Counted from the first letter of the stretch, positions 8,228 through 17,067 are shown. The stretch: DNA of 64,000 nucleotides from Roseibium sediminicola (GCF_023156505.1 NZ_JALNMJ010000001.1:434001-498000); one strand, 5' to 3'. The notes: a model not told the origin generated them from the letters alone. Numbers and translations are program-made.

Positions 8228-8241
8228 GGTCCTGACCCTAG
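8224..8241. repeat. CTAG-bounded palindrome carrying both stop codons; possible MITE scar
   Basis: CTAGGGTCCTGACCCTAG forms 8-bp perfect arms around CT. Its last 15 bases are identical to the right end of the MITE at 1694-1708. Its outer TAGs serve as the stop codons of pdxH and, on the other strand, of the corA-like gene. It may be a solo terminal repeat left by a MITE, or a compact terminator. Confidence 0.5.
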
Positions 8242-9212
8242 AGCAGGCGTTTCCAGCGGAAGAACAGGAAGGTCAGCACGACCGACACAAACATCATGCC
8301 GAGAGAAAACAGGAACCCCTGTTGCCAGTCCAGTTCCGGCATATTCCTGAAATTCATGCCGTAGATCGATGCAATCAGCGTGGGCGGCAGGAAGATCAAA
8401 CCGAGGACCGTGAAGATCTTGGAGATCTGGTTCTGCTCAAGGGTGACCAGGCCGACCGTTGCATCCAGCAGGAAAGCCAGCTTGTTGTCCAGGGCGTCGC
8501 CATGCTCCTTGATGGAGTGAATGTCGCGTCCATACATCTTGCAGTCCGCGATCTGCTGTTCGTCGAGGCCGAGACGCTTGGCATTGGTCGCCATGTAAAG
8601 CAGCATACGGGACAGTCCGGTGCACACGTCATGCATCTTTGAGACATGCAGGCCGACCTGGCCAAGTTTCTTGATGGCGATCTGATAGCTTGCCGTCTTG
8701 CGGGTGTTGAGGCCGTCGCCGAACACCTCGACCGCGAGATTGTCGTAGCGCGCGGAGGCGCTTTCCATTTCATCGGCGCAGCGGTCGACGATCGTGTCCA
8801 GCATGGCAAACAGGACGGCGGGCCCCCGGTGGGCAATGGTCTTGTCGGCCTGCACCTTCTTTGACACAAGCGTGATCGATCTGGGTTCGCCATAGCGCAC
8901 GGTGACCAGCCGTTTTGAGTTGACGACGAAAGTGACGGAGGACAGTGCAGGATCGATCATCCGCGTGGCGATCGGCAGCTGGGCGGTCATGACGATCGCC
9001 CCCGGTTCCAGGTAAAGCCGTTCCGACGTTTCGATCGATGCGATCTCTTCGCGTGTCGGAATTTCCGCGCCCATCAGCTTTTCCGCTGCACGCTGCTCCT
9101 CCTGGGTCGGCGCAACAAGGTCGATCCATATGGAGGTGGCGGGCAGGGCATCGCCCGGCGCCAGTTCAACGCGCTCCAGGCCATGGACTGAAGGACAATA
9201 GGCAATGATCAT
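8238..9212 (-). CDS. corA: CorA family divalent metal ion transporter
   Basis: The start at 9212 gives 324 residues, the usual CorA size; the frame is open a further 42 codons upstream but these look non-coding. A large cytoplasmic N-terminal domain (about 1-260) is followed by two membrane helices (about 265-284 and 298-318) with the defining YGMNF motif at the periplasmic mouth, and the protein ends with the basic FFRWKRLL tail. CorA pentamers import Mg2+ or Co2+. Members of the family can also be exporters, so direction is inferred. The gene stands alone, convergent with pdxH. Confidence 0.88.
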   Translation of the reverse strand: MIIAYCPSVHGLERVELAPGDALPATSIWIDLVAPTQEEQRAAEKLMGAEIPTREEIASIETSERLYLEPGAIVMTAQLPIATRMIDPALSSVTFVVNSKRLVTVRYGEPRSITLVSKKVQADKTIAHRGPAVLFAMLDTIVDRCADEMESASARYDNLAVEVFGDGLNTRKTASYQIAIKKLGQVGLHVSKMHDVCTGLSRMLLYMATNAKRLGLDEQQIADCKMYGRDIHSIKEHGDALDNKLAFLLDATVGLVTLEQNQISKIFTVLGLIFLPPTLIASIYGMNFRNMPELDWQQGFLFSLGMMFVSVVLTFLFFRWKRLL

Positions 9213-9368
9213 TCGGGCAATCTCCGCGTGGACACGAGCTGTGCCCTTGTTGGCGGCAGTTTGCCCAAGAGACCTTGTCTCGGCAACCACTGAACGGCGC
9301 TGGCGCAGCGACGGCCCGACAATCGTCAGGTTCGTCAATTTGCAAAGGCGCGCCGCCGAAGGGGCGTC

Positions 9369-9512
9369 TTATTTGCCCTTTTTGGTCACCGTGACCGGTT
9401 TCCGGCACAGGGCCGCCGCGTTGAGCGCGGCAATGCCGACGGGCTTGTAGAGATTGACAAGTTTCGCGTCGGCCGAATTGGACTGGGTCGGGCGGTTGGT
9501 TTGCTCAGACAT
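9369..9512 (-). CDS. Small basic protein, 47 residues, unknown
   Basis: An ATG at 9512 opens a 47-codon frame whose product starts MSEQTNRPTQSNSADAKL, continues NLYKPVGIAALNAAALC and ends in a basic tail TVTKKGK. The pattern (polar N-terminus, then KPVGIAALNAA) looks like a real compact protein rather than a shadow, and no longer gene overlaps it. The ribosome site is weak (GGAC). It lies 156 bp upstream of corA on the same strand. I do not recognise a family. Confidence 0.5.
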   Translation of the reverse strand: MSEQTNRPTQSNSADAKLVNLYKPVGIAALNAAALCRKPVTVTKKGK

Positions 9513-9793
9513 TTGTCAGGTCCGTTGTTCATTTCCAGGGCCCGCACTCTGGTGATCTTGTTGAGGTGCCGCGGGCCGCGTGCATGTCGTATCCAAATGC
9601 GGCAAAGGAAGGGCAATTTTCCCCTTCAGCTGCCAATTCCTGATCTGGACGGAATAAGCATGCGCTTATCGGCCGATTTCGGCCAGTCAATTACCATAAC
9701 AGGATGTAACGAAATAGCGGCGGATTTGAAGTATTAGGGTAAGGTTTTATTTACCACTCGGGTGGGGTCGTCTTTGAGGACGTCGTTCACCGT
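9513..9793. other. Intergenic stretch, probably promoter region
   Basis: No convincing gene is present; one plus-strand frame of 78 codons shows no protein-like composition. The right half is AT-richer (around 9690-9760), fitting promoters for the genes to the left. No repeat or RNA was seen. Confidence 0.4.
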
Positions 9794-10234
9794 TCAGACA
9801 AGATAGCTTTTGGGGTCGCGCAGCGGGCGCCCGAACAGCGTCCGAAAGAAGCCGTTGCAGCAGCGTGCCAGCGTCAGCAGAAGGGTTGCCGCAATCAGGG
9901 CCAGGCCACCGAGCATGAGAAGCGAGGACAGCGGTGCTCCCAGAAGGATCATGAGACTGCCGAGCCCGGCGCCGATCACCAGAAGGGCAATGGATGTCCT
10001 CAGGTAGAGATAATGGGCTTCAAGCCAGCGCGCTCCGGGATCGGCATACCAAACGGAAAAGATGAGAGCGAGCGGGGCCAGCGCCAGGCTCGCCACCAGA
10101 ATGTGGCACAGACAGATATTGGCCGGACCGGGGCGGAACACCGTCGCCGGGAACCGGTATACGGTTCGTCGCTGTCTGCTTCTCCGGTGATCCGGCTCAC
10201 CAGCCGCCGGAAAACGGGAGCGTCGTCCGGTCAT
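9794..10234 (-). CDS. Small integral membrane protein (DUF4870-like)
   Basis: The frame codes 146 residues. The N-terminal 30 are Arg-rich and may be untranslated; a GTG at 10141 is an alternative start. The rest has three or four hydrophobic helices (HILVASLALAPLALIFSVWY, SIALLVIGAGLGSLMILLG, SLLMLGGLALIAATLLLTL) around the soluble WLEAHYLYLRT. That layout recalls small DUF4870-type membrane proteins, but the match is loose. It is divergent from the DUF1499 gene. Confidence 0.55.
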   Translation of the reverse strand: MTGRRSRFPAAGEPDHRRSRQRRTVYRFPATVFRPGPANICLCHILVASLALAPLALIFSVWYADPGARWLEAHYLYLRTSIALLVIGAGLGSLMILLGAPLSSLLMLGGLALIAATLLLTLARCCNGFFRTLFGRPLRDPKSYLV

Positions 10235-10431
10235 TCCCCACCCCGACTATCATTGGCCCTGCCCGGCCTGCGCGCGCCTGGCACGTCATATTGTCATGTC
10301 CTGTGTACATTTAGGCGTCGTCTGGCGCGGAAGTGAAGTTCATTTTTGACATTTGGGCCTGATACGAACAAACAATGAGGACGTCTGCGGCGCCTTGGCC
10401 GTCTCAGACGGTTATCGCGAGACAGGACCAG

Positions 10432-11421
10432 ATGAAGCGTTACGCCGTCTATCGTACCTCCGCGGCTCCCGCGAGCCGCAAGCTGGGCTCCATCGGCCTC
10501 GCGCTGGCGGTGATTGCGCTCCTGGCAAAACGCTTCGATCTGATCGACGCGGATGTTTTCGTCCTGTCCCTCGTGGCGGCGGCCGTTGTCGCGATGCTGG
10601 CCATGCTGCTGGCGCTTTTTGCCTTCAACCGGATCTGGACACGCGGCGGTCCCGGGGTGCCGGCGGCTTTGACAGGGACGTTTTTTGCGTTGCTGGCACT
10701 GACGCCATCGGCCTTGCTCATTGGCTTGCTGACGCTGCATCCGGGCACTCACGATTTGTCGACCGACCGCGCGCAGCCGCCGGAGATCAAGGCCGAGGTC
10801 GTGTTGACACGAACTCCCTTCCTGACCTGGCTCGACACCGCTCTTGCAAATCATGTCTGGCCGGTTGTTGCGCTGACAAAAGGCGGGGAAGAACCGGCGG
10901 AAGCTGTAAATACCGCGCGGTATCCCGATATTGTTTCAAGGCGCTACCGGATCACCACGGCACAGCTGCACGCCGCCGGTGTCAAGGCAATGGACGGTTT
11001 GAGCTGGACAATCGTGGACGAGTTGCCACCGGACCTTCTGGATGCCGCTACCCGGCTGCAGGCGCAGGGCACCTCGCAGCTGCTTGGACTGAAGACAGAC
11101 ATTGTGCTCCGGATCCAGCCCGATCCCGTCGGCGCCTTGCTGGACGTGCGCGCCCGCTCGCGCACGCCGCTGCGGGACCTGTCCGGAAACGTGGATCATA
11201 TCCGCAGCGTTTTTGCCGAGATCGACCGCGTTCTGCTGGAGACCTATGGCGATCTGGCGCGCCTTGCCGTCGATGAAAGCGATCTGGAGGACGTCGAGCT
11301 TCAGCCCGAACCGGCGGGAGAACCGCGAGATACGATTCCGCTACCGGGTTTCAAACCCTATTTCGAAGAGGAAGACGCGACCGTGCCGGATGGCGTCGAC
11401 GCGACGGACCTGGAAGGCTGA
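10432..11421 (+). CDS. DUF1499 domain membrane-associated protein
   Basis: The ATG at 10432 (MKRYAVYRTSAAPASRKLG) has an AGGA site and gives 329 residues. Three hydrophobic segments occupy about residues 18-115 (SIGLALAVIALLAKR, VLSLVAAAVVAMLAMLLALF, ALTGTFFALLALTPSALLIG). A soluble DUF1499-type domain follows, with RYRITTAQLHAAGVKAM, TDIVLRIQPD, VRARSRTPLRDLSGN and HIRSVFAEIDRVL. The family role is unknown. An acidic C-terminal tail (about 280-329) is extra. It is convergent with the MBL gene, 5 bp apart. Confidence 0.75.
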   Translation: MKRYAVYRTSAAPASRKLGSIGLALAVIALLAKRFDLIDADVFVLSLVAAAVVAMLAMLLALFAFNRIWTRGGPGVPAALTGTFFALLALTPSALLIGLLTLHPGTHDLSTDRAQPPEIKAEVVLTRTPFLTWLDTALANHVWPVVALTKGGEEPAEAVNTARYPDIVSRRYRITTAQLHAAGVKAMDGLSWTIVDELPPDLLDAATRLQAQGTSQLLGLKTDIVLRIQPDPVGALLDVRARSRTPLRDLSGNVDHIRSVFAEIDRVLLETYGDLARLAVDESDLEDVELQPEPAGEPRDTIPLPGFKPYFEEEDATVPDGVDATDLEG

Positions 11422-11426
11422 CCGGT

Positions 11427-12338
11427 TCAGTCTGACGAAACACCGCCGCGATAGCGGGCACTGAGGGTTGGCGACGGGGTCGCTGTAACCAGGCCTCGGC
11501 CGGCAAGATCTTCCAGATGCGCAAAGACGGATAGGCCCGCGGCCGGATGCAGCGTCGGGTCGACGGCGGCATAAAGAACCCGCACGATGTCCGGAATCGT
11601 TTTCTCTCCATCCTGCAGCTGTTCAAGGATCGCCTGTTCCCGTGCGAGGCGGTGCTGCTTCAGGTCGCGCACATAGGCGCGCGCGGACCGGATGACGCCG
11701 CCATGGCCAGGCAGGTAGATGTCCTCGTCCCGGCTCAGCAATGTGTCGATGGAAGCCATATAGGCACGCATGTTGCCATCGGGCGGCGCGACCACGGAGG
11801 TCGACCAGCCCATCACATGGTCGGCCGACAGCAAGTGGTCCGTCCCCTGGAGGGCAAAGCAAAGGTGATTGGCGGTATGGCCGGGTGTGGCGATGGTTTC
11901 GAGTTGACACTCGGAAGCGGAAAACACGTCGCCGTCGAAAAGCTGACGGTCAGGTCGATGATCCTTGTCGCCGCTGGCATCAAGTGGATTGATCTCGTTG
12001 TCGCCAAGCGCGCGCGCCGCTTCGTGCGGACCGCAGCCGGCAATGGGAGCTCCGGTACGCTCTTTGAGGAGACGGGCGCCGGGAGAATGGTCGATATGGG
12101 TATGCGTGACCAGGATCGCCTCGATTTCTGCACCTGAAGCGGCATTGAGAATGGCATCGATATGATCGGTTGCCGCCGGGCCCGGATCGACGCAGACCAG
12201 CCGCCGTGTTCCCAGCAGATAAGTGTTGGTGCCAAAAAAGGTGAAAGGTCCGGGATTGTTGGCCGTCAGGCGCCGGATGCCCGGAGCGACCTCGACCGCA
12301 GTGCCGTAATGTGGATCAAAAACCCGATCGTGTTTCAT
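11427..12338 (-). CDS. MBL-fold metallo-hydrolase (LACTB2-like)
   Basis: The start at 12338 gives 303 residues. The zinc motif THTHIDH sits near residue 78-84, followed by a conserved ATPGHTANHLCF and LSADHVMGW, and LPGHGGVI with the last ligand region. A C-terminal winged-helix segment (about 225-290) is typical of the LACTB2/beta-lactamase-like-2 subgroup, which hydrolyses phosphodiesters in RNA or thioesters. The substrate here is unknown. A longer start at 12422 exists but lacks family similarity. It is divergent from the next SRPBCC gene. Confidence 0.85.
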   Translation of the reverse strand: MKHDRVFDPHYGTAVEVAPGIRRLTANNPGPFTFFGTNTYLLGTRRLVCVDPGPAATDHIDAILNAASGAEIEAILVTHTHIDHSPGARLLKERTGAPIAGCGPHEAARALGDNEINPLDASGDKDHRPDRQLFDGDVFSASECQLETIATPGHTANHLCFALQGTDHLLSADHVMGWSTSVVAPPDGNMRAYMASIDTLLSRDEDIYLPGHGGVIRSARAYVRDLKQHRLAREQAILEQLQDGEKTIPDIVRVLYAAVDPTLHPAAGLSVFAHLEDLAGRGLVTATPSPTLSARYRGGVSSD

Positions 12339-12460
12339 ACCGGCCGAACCCCCTTCGTCAGTGCTGGCGCTGACGTCATGTATCTGACGTTTGAATCGGA
12401 TAGGGAAGCAGAACTTTGCCAATCCGGGGCCATCTGTGAAACAGTAGCGGGTAGGTTGAA

Positions 12461-12961
12461 ATGCGAAATGCTCGGCGAAACACGATGACCTACGAAACGG
12501 AATGCCGATTTGACACCTTGCTGGATTTGCCGCGGGAGAGGGCGTTCTCGCTGTTTGTCGACCGGCCCGATCTGTGGTGGGTGTCGCCGTTCAGGGTACC
12601 GGGCGGCGACGCATTGGAGGTCGGCATCGAACCTTTTGCCGGTGGAGCCTGCTATGAGATCGACGGCGCGGGCCGGCGTATCTGGGGCACGGTTCTGTCC
12701 ATTGAACCTCCGCTTTATGTGCGCTTGGCCTGGCAGGTGACGCAGGATGGCGAAGAAGTCGCCGACCCCGGCACCGCCAGCCGCCTGATGGTGAATTTCA
12801 GGGAAGCGGGTGGGGCAACCCGGTTGGAAATCCTCCATGACGAATTCCTGCGGCATGGCGAAGCCGGTGCCGACTATCTTGCCCGCATGTGCTCGCCCGA
12901 GGGCTGGCCGCGTATTCTCGATAAGCTGAAATCTGCGGCGCGGCGACGGGATTGGCGCTGA
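12461..12961 (+). CDS. SRPBCC/AHSA1 family protein
   Basis: A protein of up to 166 residues (158 if the second ATG at 12485 is used). The helix-grip fold pattern is RFDTLLDLPRERAFSLFVD, WWVSPFRVPGG, IWGTVLSIEPPLYVRLAWQV and GWPRILDKLK. It belongs with the AHSA1-type lipid- or ligand-binding proteins, a second such protein in the window beside the one at 5296, but without a linked ArsR gene. The ribosome site (TAGGTT) fits the first ATG slightly better. Confidence 0.7.
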   Translation: MRNARRNTMTYETECRFDTLLDLPRERAFSLFVDRPDLWWVSPFRVPGGDALEVGIEPFAGGACYEIDGAGRRIWGTVLSIEPPLYVRLAWQVTQDGEEVADPGTASRLMVNFREAGGATRLEILHDEFLRHGEAGADYLARMCSPEGWPRILDKLKSAARRRDWR

Positions 12962-12985
12962 GGTTTGCTGCCCATGAGCTGCTGC

Positions 12986-13085
12986 AAAAAAAAGCGACTA
13001 TTGTCGCCTGGATGACATGCTTCTCATGCTAGAGGATGTCATCCAAAATGCTCGGTTTTCCCTGTTTCGGCCTTGCGCAATTACT
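12986..13085 (-). ncRNA. Possible small RNA, minus strand, upstream of phoR
   Basis: On the minus strand a TTGGCG/TATTTC promoter pair with 17-base spacing (13122-13117 and 13099-13094) is followed by an imperfect 12-bp hairpin (13045-13036 with 13018-13009). A GCGAC-AATA-GTCGC stem (13007-12994) then runs straight into eight Us. No minus-strand protein gene lies here, so a short transcript ending at this terminator is a reasonable guess. The stem is only 5 bp, and the larger palindrome could instead be a regulator site for phoR. Confidence 0.3.
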
Positions 13086-13150
13086 AAGGCGTCGAAATAG
13101 TACTCGCAGATTTAGACGCCAACCGCCGACCTCAGCCCACGCATGTATCC

Positions 13151-14506
13151 ATGACACAATCGCAATCGCCCCTCGACCAGTCAGCTGATGTTCAGCCGAC
13201 TGCCTCGCCGTTGACGCGCCTCGGTGAAGCGCGGTGGGTGCTGCTTGCCGCCTTGTGCGCGTCGGCGGCGGCTGTTGTCCTCTATGACGTGCCGATTGGA
13301 CCCGCGGTCGGATTTCTCGTGGTGGTAGCCCTGACCGCAGGATTCATCCCGCGCCGGGCCGCCAGCCGGCGGTTCAAGCTGAATGCGCAGCGAGACATCC
13401 GCCGAATGTGGCCAGGCACCGGAATGAAGGTGACTGTGGACGCCTTGCCGACACCATGTTTCGTTGCCGACGGGCGAGGTATCACGCGCTATATCAACAG
13501 GCAGGCGCTGGAGACCTATAAGGGCGTGAAGCCTGGCGATCCGCTGTCCTTTTCGTTGCGGGCGCCGTCGCTGCTGGAAGCGTTCGACCGGGTCTGCGCC
13601 ACGGGCGAGGCCGAACGGATCAGCTGGATTGAAAAGGTGCCGACTGAAACCTGGTACGAAGCCCATCTGGCGCCGATCTATATGCCGGGCAACGCGGGCC
13701 AGGAACGCACGCCCAGCCTGCCGGATTTTATTCTGGTGGTGATCCAGGACCTGACCGAGAACCGCCGTCTGGAGCGCATGCGCACGGACTTTGTCGCCAA
13801 TGCCAGCCACGAATTGCGCACCCCGCTGGCGTCGCTCACCGGGTTCATCGAAACTCTTCAAGGGCCGGCACGCAACGATCCGGAAGCGCAGGACCGGTTC
13901 CTGACCATCATGCTGGATCAGGCCGGCCGCATGCGCCGTCTCATCGATGACATCCTGTCCCTGTCGCGAATCGAACTGAAAGCTCATGTCCGCCCGGCGA
14001 ACACGGTCGACCTGACGGAGATCATCCGGCACACGGCGGACGCGCTGTCGCCCCTGTCCGCGGACATGGGGGTCGAAGTCCGTCTCCGGATTCCCGACAC
14101 GCCGGTCCGCATAAAGGGCGATCGCGATGAACTCATTCAGGTCATTGAAAACCTGATTGAGAACGCACTCAAATATGGCCATAGCGGCGAATATGTCGAT
14201 GTCACCCTGAGCGAATTGTCCGACAGCCAGGACGCGCCGGCCTGGCAACTCGCGGTGCGGGATTATGGTGAAGGTATTCCGCCGGAGCATCTGCCGCGCC
14301 TGACCGAACGGTTCTACCGCGTCGACGTTGAATCAAGCCGGGCCATGAAAGGCACAGGGCTGGGTCTGGCCATCGTCAAGCACATCCTGACAAGGCACCG
14401 CGGGCGCATGGAGGTTGAGAGTGATCCGGGCAAGGGGGCCACGTTCAAGGTCAACCTGCCAGCGCTTGAGAACACCCAGGGTCTTCCGGAAAAGATCTCG
14501 GCCTGA
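13151..14506 (+). CDS. phoR: Phosphate regulon sensor histidine kinase PhoR
   Basis: A 451-residue kinase. Two membrane helices (about 25-70) are followed by a PAS-like domain (about 95-205, with DALPTPCFVADGRG), then HisKA with NASHELRTPLASLTGF (phospho-His near 220) and a HATPase with NLIENALKYG (N box near 334), DYGEGIP and GTGLGLAIVKHI (G box near 401). This is the PhoR layout, and the position ahead of pst-phoU-phoB supports it. PhoR senses Pi through PstSCAB/PhoU and phosphorylates PhoB. No good ribosome site precedes the ATG. Confidence 0.92.
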   Translation: MTQSQSPLDQSADVQPTASPLTRLGEARWVLLAALCASAAAVVLYDVPIGPAVGFLVVVALTAGFIPRRAASRRFKLNAQRDIRRMWPGTGMKVTVDALPTPCFVADGRGITRYINRQALETYKGVKPGDPLSFSLRAPSLLEAFDRVCATGEAERISWIEKVPTETWYEAHLAPIYMPGNAGQERTPSLPDFILVVIQDLTENRRLERMRTDFVANASHELRTPLASLTGFIETLQGPARNDPEAQDRFLTIMLDQAGRMRRLIDDILSLSRIELKAHVRPANTVDLTEIIRHTADALSPLSADMGVEVRLRIPDTPVRIKGDRDELIQVIENLIENALKYGHSGEYVDVTLSELSDSQDAPAWQLAVRDYGEGIPPEHLPRLTERFYRVDVESSRAMKGTGLGLAIVKHILTRHRGRMEVESDPGKGATFKVNLPALENTQGLPEKISA

Positions 14507-14566
14507 GGTCGGGTGTCTGTTTCGTTGATATGGCCCACCTTGACCGGGGCATGCTCTAACGCGCAA

Positions 14567-14584
14567 CTGTCGTAAAGCTGAGAC
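14567..14584 (+). promoter_or_regulatory. Candidate Pho box before the first pstS
   Basis: CTGTCGTAAAGCTGAGAC follows the Pho box plan of two 7-base repeats (CTGTCGT, CTGAGAC) four bases apart. It lies 92 bp before the first pstS start, in the phoR-pstS gap. The second repeat is degenerate. Confidence 0.5.
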
Positions 14585-14676
14585 CGGGCGCTGATATCCG
14601 AAGGTCATTCGGATCCGCGCTTCCGGCTCGTCCCGATTATTGCCGGGGCGAGCGGCTTGATTTTAGGAGAATTGAC

Positions 14677-15675
14677 GTGTCCAAAACACTGACTTGCCGC
14701 GCCCTGCTTGGCGGACTTTTGTGTCTGACCGCCTGGTCCGCCGAGGCACGCGACCGGCTGCTCATCGTCGGTTCCTCCACCGTATTTCCCTTCGCGACCG
14801 CCGTTGCCGAAAAGGTCGGGGCGGACGGCATGAAATATCCGATCGTGGAATCGACCGGATCGGGAGGCGGTTTTGAACTCTTCTGCAGGGGAACGGGCGA
14901 CATCACGCCCGATATCACCAACGCCTCACGGCGCATGAAACCTTCGGAATTGGAGACCTGCCGCGCCAATGGCGTCACGCCGGTCGAGGTGAAAATCGGT
15001 TATGATGGCATCGTGCTCGCCAATTCGAGGGAAGGGCCGAAATTCAGCCTGACGCTGGAACAGATCTTTGAAGCGCTTGCGGAAAAACTGCCGGGTAGCG
15101 GCGGTATTGCAGACAACACGCACGCCTCCTGGTCGGACATCGAAGCATCGCTGCCGGCTGAAAAGATCGAGGTGCTCGGACCGCCGCCGACATCGGGCAC
15201 GCGCGACGCCTTTGAGGAACTGGTCATGGAGGAGGGCTGCAAGGCGGTTGGCGGCCTTGAGACGGATCAGTGCACGCGGATGCGCCATGACGGCAGTTTT
15301 GTCGAGGCCGGGGAGAATGACGACTTGATTGTCGGCGCGCTCAAGGCAAGCCCGGTCACGGTCGGCATTTTCGGCTATTCGTTCCTGAAACGGAACATGG
15401 ACGAGATCCAGAGCGTCGGCGTCAACGGGGTGGAGCCAACCTTTGAGAACATCTCCTCTGGCGCCTATCCGGTTTCCAGGCCGCTGTTCTTCTACATCAA
15501 GAAAGAACATGTCGGCCTGATCCCGGGTCTCGAGGCCTACGTGTCAGCCTTTACCAGCGAAGAAGCCTGGGGTGACGACGGCTATCTTGCCGCCAAAGGA
15601 CTGATTCCGCTCGCACCCGAAACCCGCACGCAGCAGGCGATAGAAGCCCGGTCCTTGACCGCCTTGCAATTGTGA
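14677..15675 (+). CDS. Phosphate ABC transporter substrate-binding protein, first copy
   Basis: A GTG start with a perfect AGGAG site gives 332 residues. A signal peptide (about 1-24) precedes RDRLLIVGSSTVFPFATAVAEKVG, the PstS phosphate-loop region, and VESTGSGGGFELFC, TNASRRMK, IGYDGIVLANS and PPTSGTRDAFEELV, all matching alphaproteobacterial PstS. It is a clear paralogue of the next gene but more diverged, and has ordinary codon use. It may bind phosphate with another affinity or serve another sensor role; binding itself is inferred from family. Confidence 0.88.
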   Translation: MSKTLTCRALLGGLLCLTAWSAEARDRLLIVGSSTVFPFATAVAEKVGADGMKYPIVESTGSGGGFELFCRGTGDITPDITNASRRMKPSELETCRANGVTPVEVKIGYDGIVLANSREGPKFSLTLEQIFEALAEKLPGSGGIADNTHASWSDIEASLPAEKIEVLGPPPTSGTRDAFEELVMEEGCKAVGGLETDQCTRMRHDGSFVEAGENDDLIVGALKASPVTVGIFGYSFLKRNMDEIQSVGVNGVEPTFENISSGAYPVSRPLFFYIKKEHVGLIPGLEAYVSAFTSEEAWGDDGYLAAKGLIPLAPETRTQQAIEARSLTALQL

Positions 15676-15902
15676 GGATTGTGAGCCGGAAAAATGCAGG
15701 CCTTGCTACAACCGATTGAGACCGCAGCGAAATGACATCGGCTGGTGACCAGGATCGCATGCATCCTATTAATGCGTCCTGTCATCTTTACGGGTGAGTC
15801 CAATGCGCGACGTTCGGACCCTCAACTGACACGTATTTACGGAAGTTCGCGACACAAAAGAGTCAAGAATGGAAAAAACTTCAATCATTTCAATAAGTTA
15901 AA

Positions 15903-15942
15903 TTGTCACAAAACTGAAAAACAACTGTCATAGAACTCTCAT
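15903..15942 (+). promoter_or_regulatory. Double Pho box before the main pstS
   Basis: Four 7-base repeats sit at exact 11-base spacing: TTGTCAC (15903), CTGAAAA (15914), CTGTCAT (15925) and CTCTCAT (15936), each followed by four bases. The pair at 15925-15942 is close to the Pho box consensus. PhoB-P should bind here and activate pstS, whose start is 88 bp downstream. The rest of the 15676-16029 gap shows nothing further. Confidence 0.85.
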
Positions 15943-16029
15943 CCACGGAGCCTAGGTTCCCGGCATCGCTCGTGCAGTTCAAGGCACGGTGATCATCTAG
16001 AAACCTTGACATTCAAAGGGAGTGGTCAA

Positions 16030-17067
16030 GTGAAATTTACGACCCTCGTTAGCGCAACTGCCCTGGCCGTTGCTTCCACTGCATTCGTTGGCGCAGCCCA
16101 GGCTCGCGACCAGGTCCAAGTTGCTGGTTCCTCCACGGTTCTGCCGTACGCTTCCATCGTTGCTGAAGCTTTCGGTGAAAACACCGACTTCCCGACCCCG
16201 GTTGTTGAGTCCGGCGGTTCCTCCGCCGGCCTGAAGCGCTTCTGTGAAGGTGTTGGCGAAAACACCATCGACGTTGCCAATGCTTCCCGCAAGATCCGCG
16301 AAAAGGAAATCAAGGCTTGTGCCGAAGCCGGCGTGAAGGACATCATCGAAGTCCGCATCGGTTATGACGGCATCGTCTTCGCTTCCCAGAAAGACGGCCC
16401 GGCTTTCACTGCTTTCCAGCCGGAAGACGTCTTCAACGCCCTCGGCGCCAAGGTTTTGGTTGACGGCAAGATCGTCGACAACCCGTACAACAACTGGGCC
16501 GAATTCAACGCTGATCTGCCGGACGTTGGCATTGCTGCCTTCATCCCGGGCACCAAGCACGGCACCCGTGAAGTGTTCGAAGAAAAAGTTCTGGCTGTTG
16601 GCTGTGAAAAAACCGGTGCCCTGCAGGCGATGATCGACAGCGGCATGTCCGAAGACGACGCTGAAGACGCTTGCATCGACGTCCGCGCCGACGGCAAGTC
16701 CACCGACATCGACGGTGACTACACCGAGACCCTGGCGCGCATCGACAGCAACCCGAACGGCATCGGCGTCTTCGGTCTGGCGTTCTACGAGAACAACCAG
16801 GACAAGCTGAAAGTCGCCACCATGGGCGGTATCGCTCCGTCCACCGCGACCATCGCTTCCGGCGAATATCCGGTTTCCCGTCCGCTGTACTTCTACATCA
16901 AGAAGGCACATATCGGCGTGATCCCGGGCCTGAAAGAATACGCTCAGTTCTTCATTGCTGACGAAATCGCCGGTCCGCAGGGCCCGCTGGCCCAGTACGG
17001 CCTGGTTTCCGACCCGGAGCTGGCTGCTGTCCAGGCTTCCGTCGAAGCTGAAGAAACCATGAAGTAA
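16030..17067 (+). CDS. pstS: Phosphate ABC transporter periplasmic phosphate-binding protein PstS
   Basis: A GTG at 16030, preceded by AGGGAG, gives 345 residues. The signal peptide ends FVGAAQA near residue 25. The mature start QVQVAGSSTVLPYA, then VVESGGSSAGLKRFC, RIGYDGIVFAS and GTKHGTREVFEEKV, form the Pi-binding cleft. Codons are strongly biased toward GCT/GTT/GGT/GAA forms, unlike all neighbours, which fits very high expression under phosphate starvation. It is followed by a terminator before pstC, so it should be made in excess of the membrane components. Confidence 0.95.
   Translation: MKFTTLVSATALAVASTAFVGAAQARDQVQVAGSSTVLPYASIVAEAFGENTDFPTPVVESGGSSAGLKRFCEGVGENTIDVANASRKIREKEIKACAEAGVKDIIEVRIGYDGIVFASQKDGPAFTAFQPEDVFNALGAKVLVDGKIVDNPYNNWAEFNADLPDVGIAAFIPGTKHGTREVFEEKVLAVGCEKTGALQAMIDSGMSEDDAEDACIDVRADGKSTDIDGDYTETLARIDSNPNGIGVFGLAFYENNQDKLKVATMGGIAPSTATIASGEYPVSRPLYFYIKKAHIGVIPGLKEYAQFFIADEIAGPQGPLAQYGLVSDPELAAVQASVEAEETMK

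Noticed and set aside
15745-15933. 62-codon frame before pstS
   Set aside because: It overlaps the Pho boxes, lacks a ribosome site and has no protein-like pattern.
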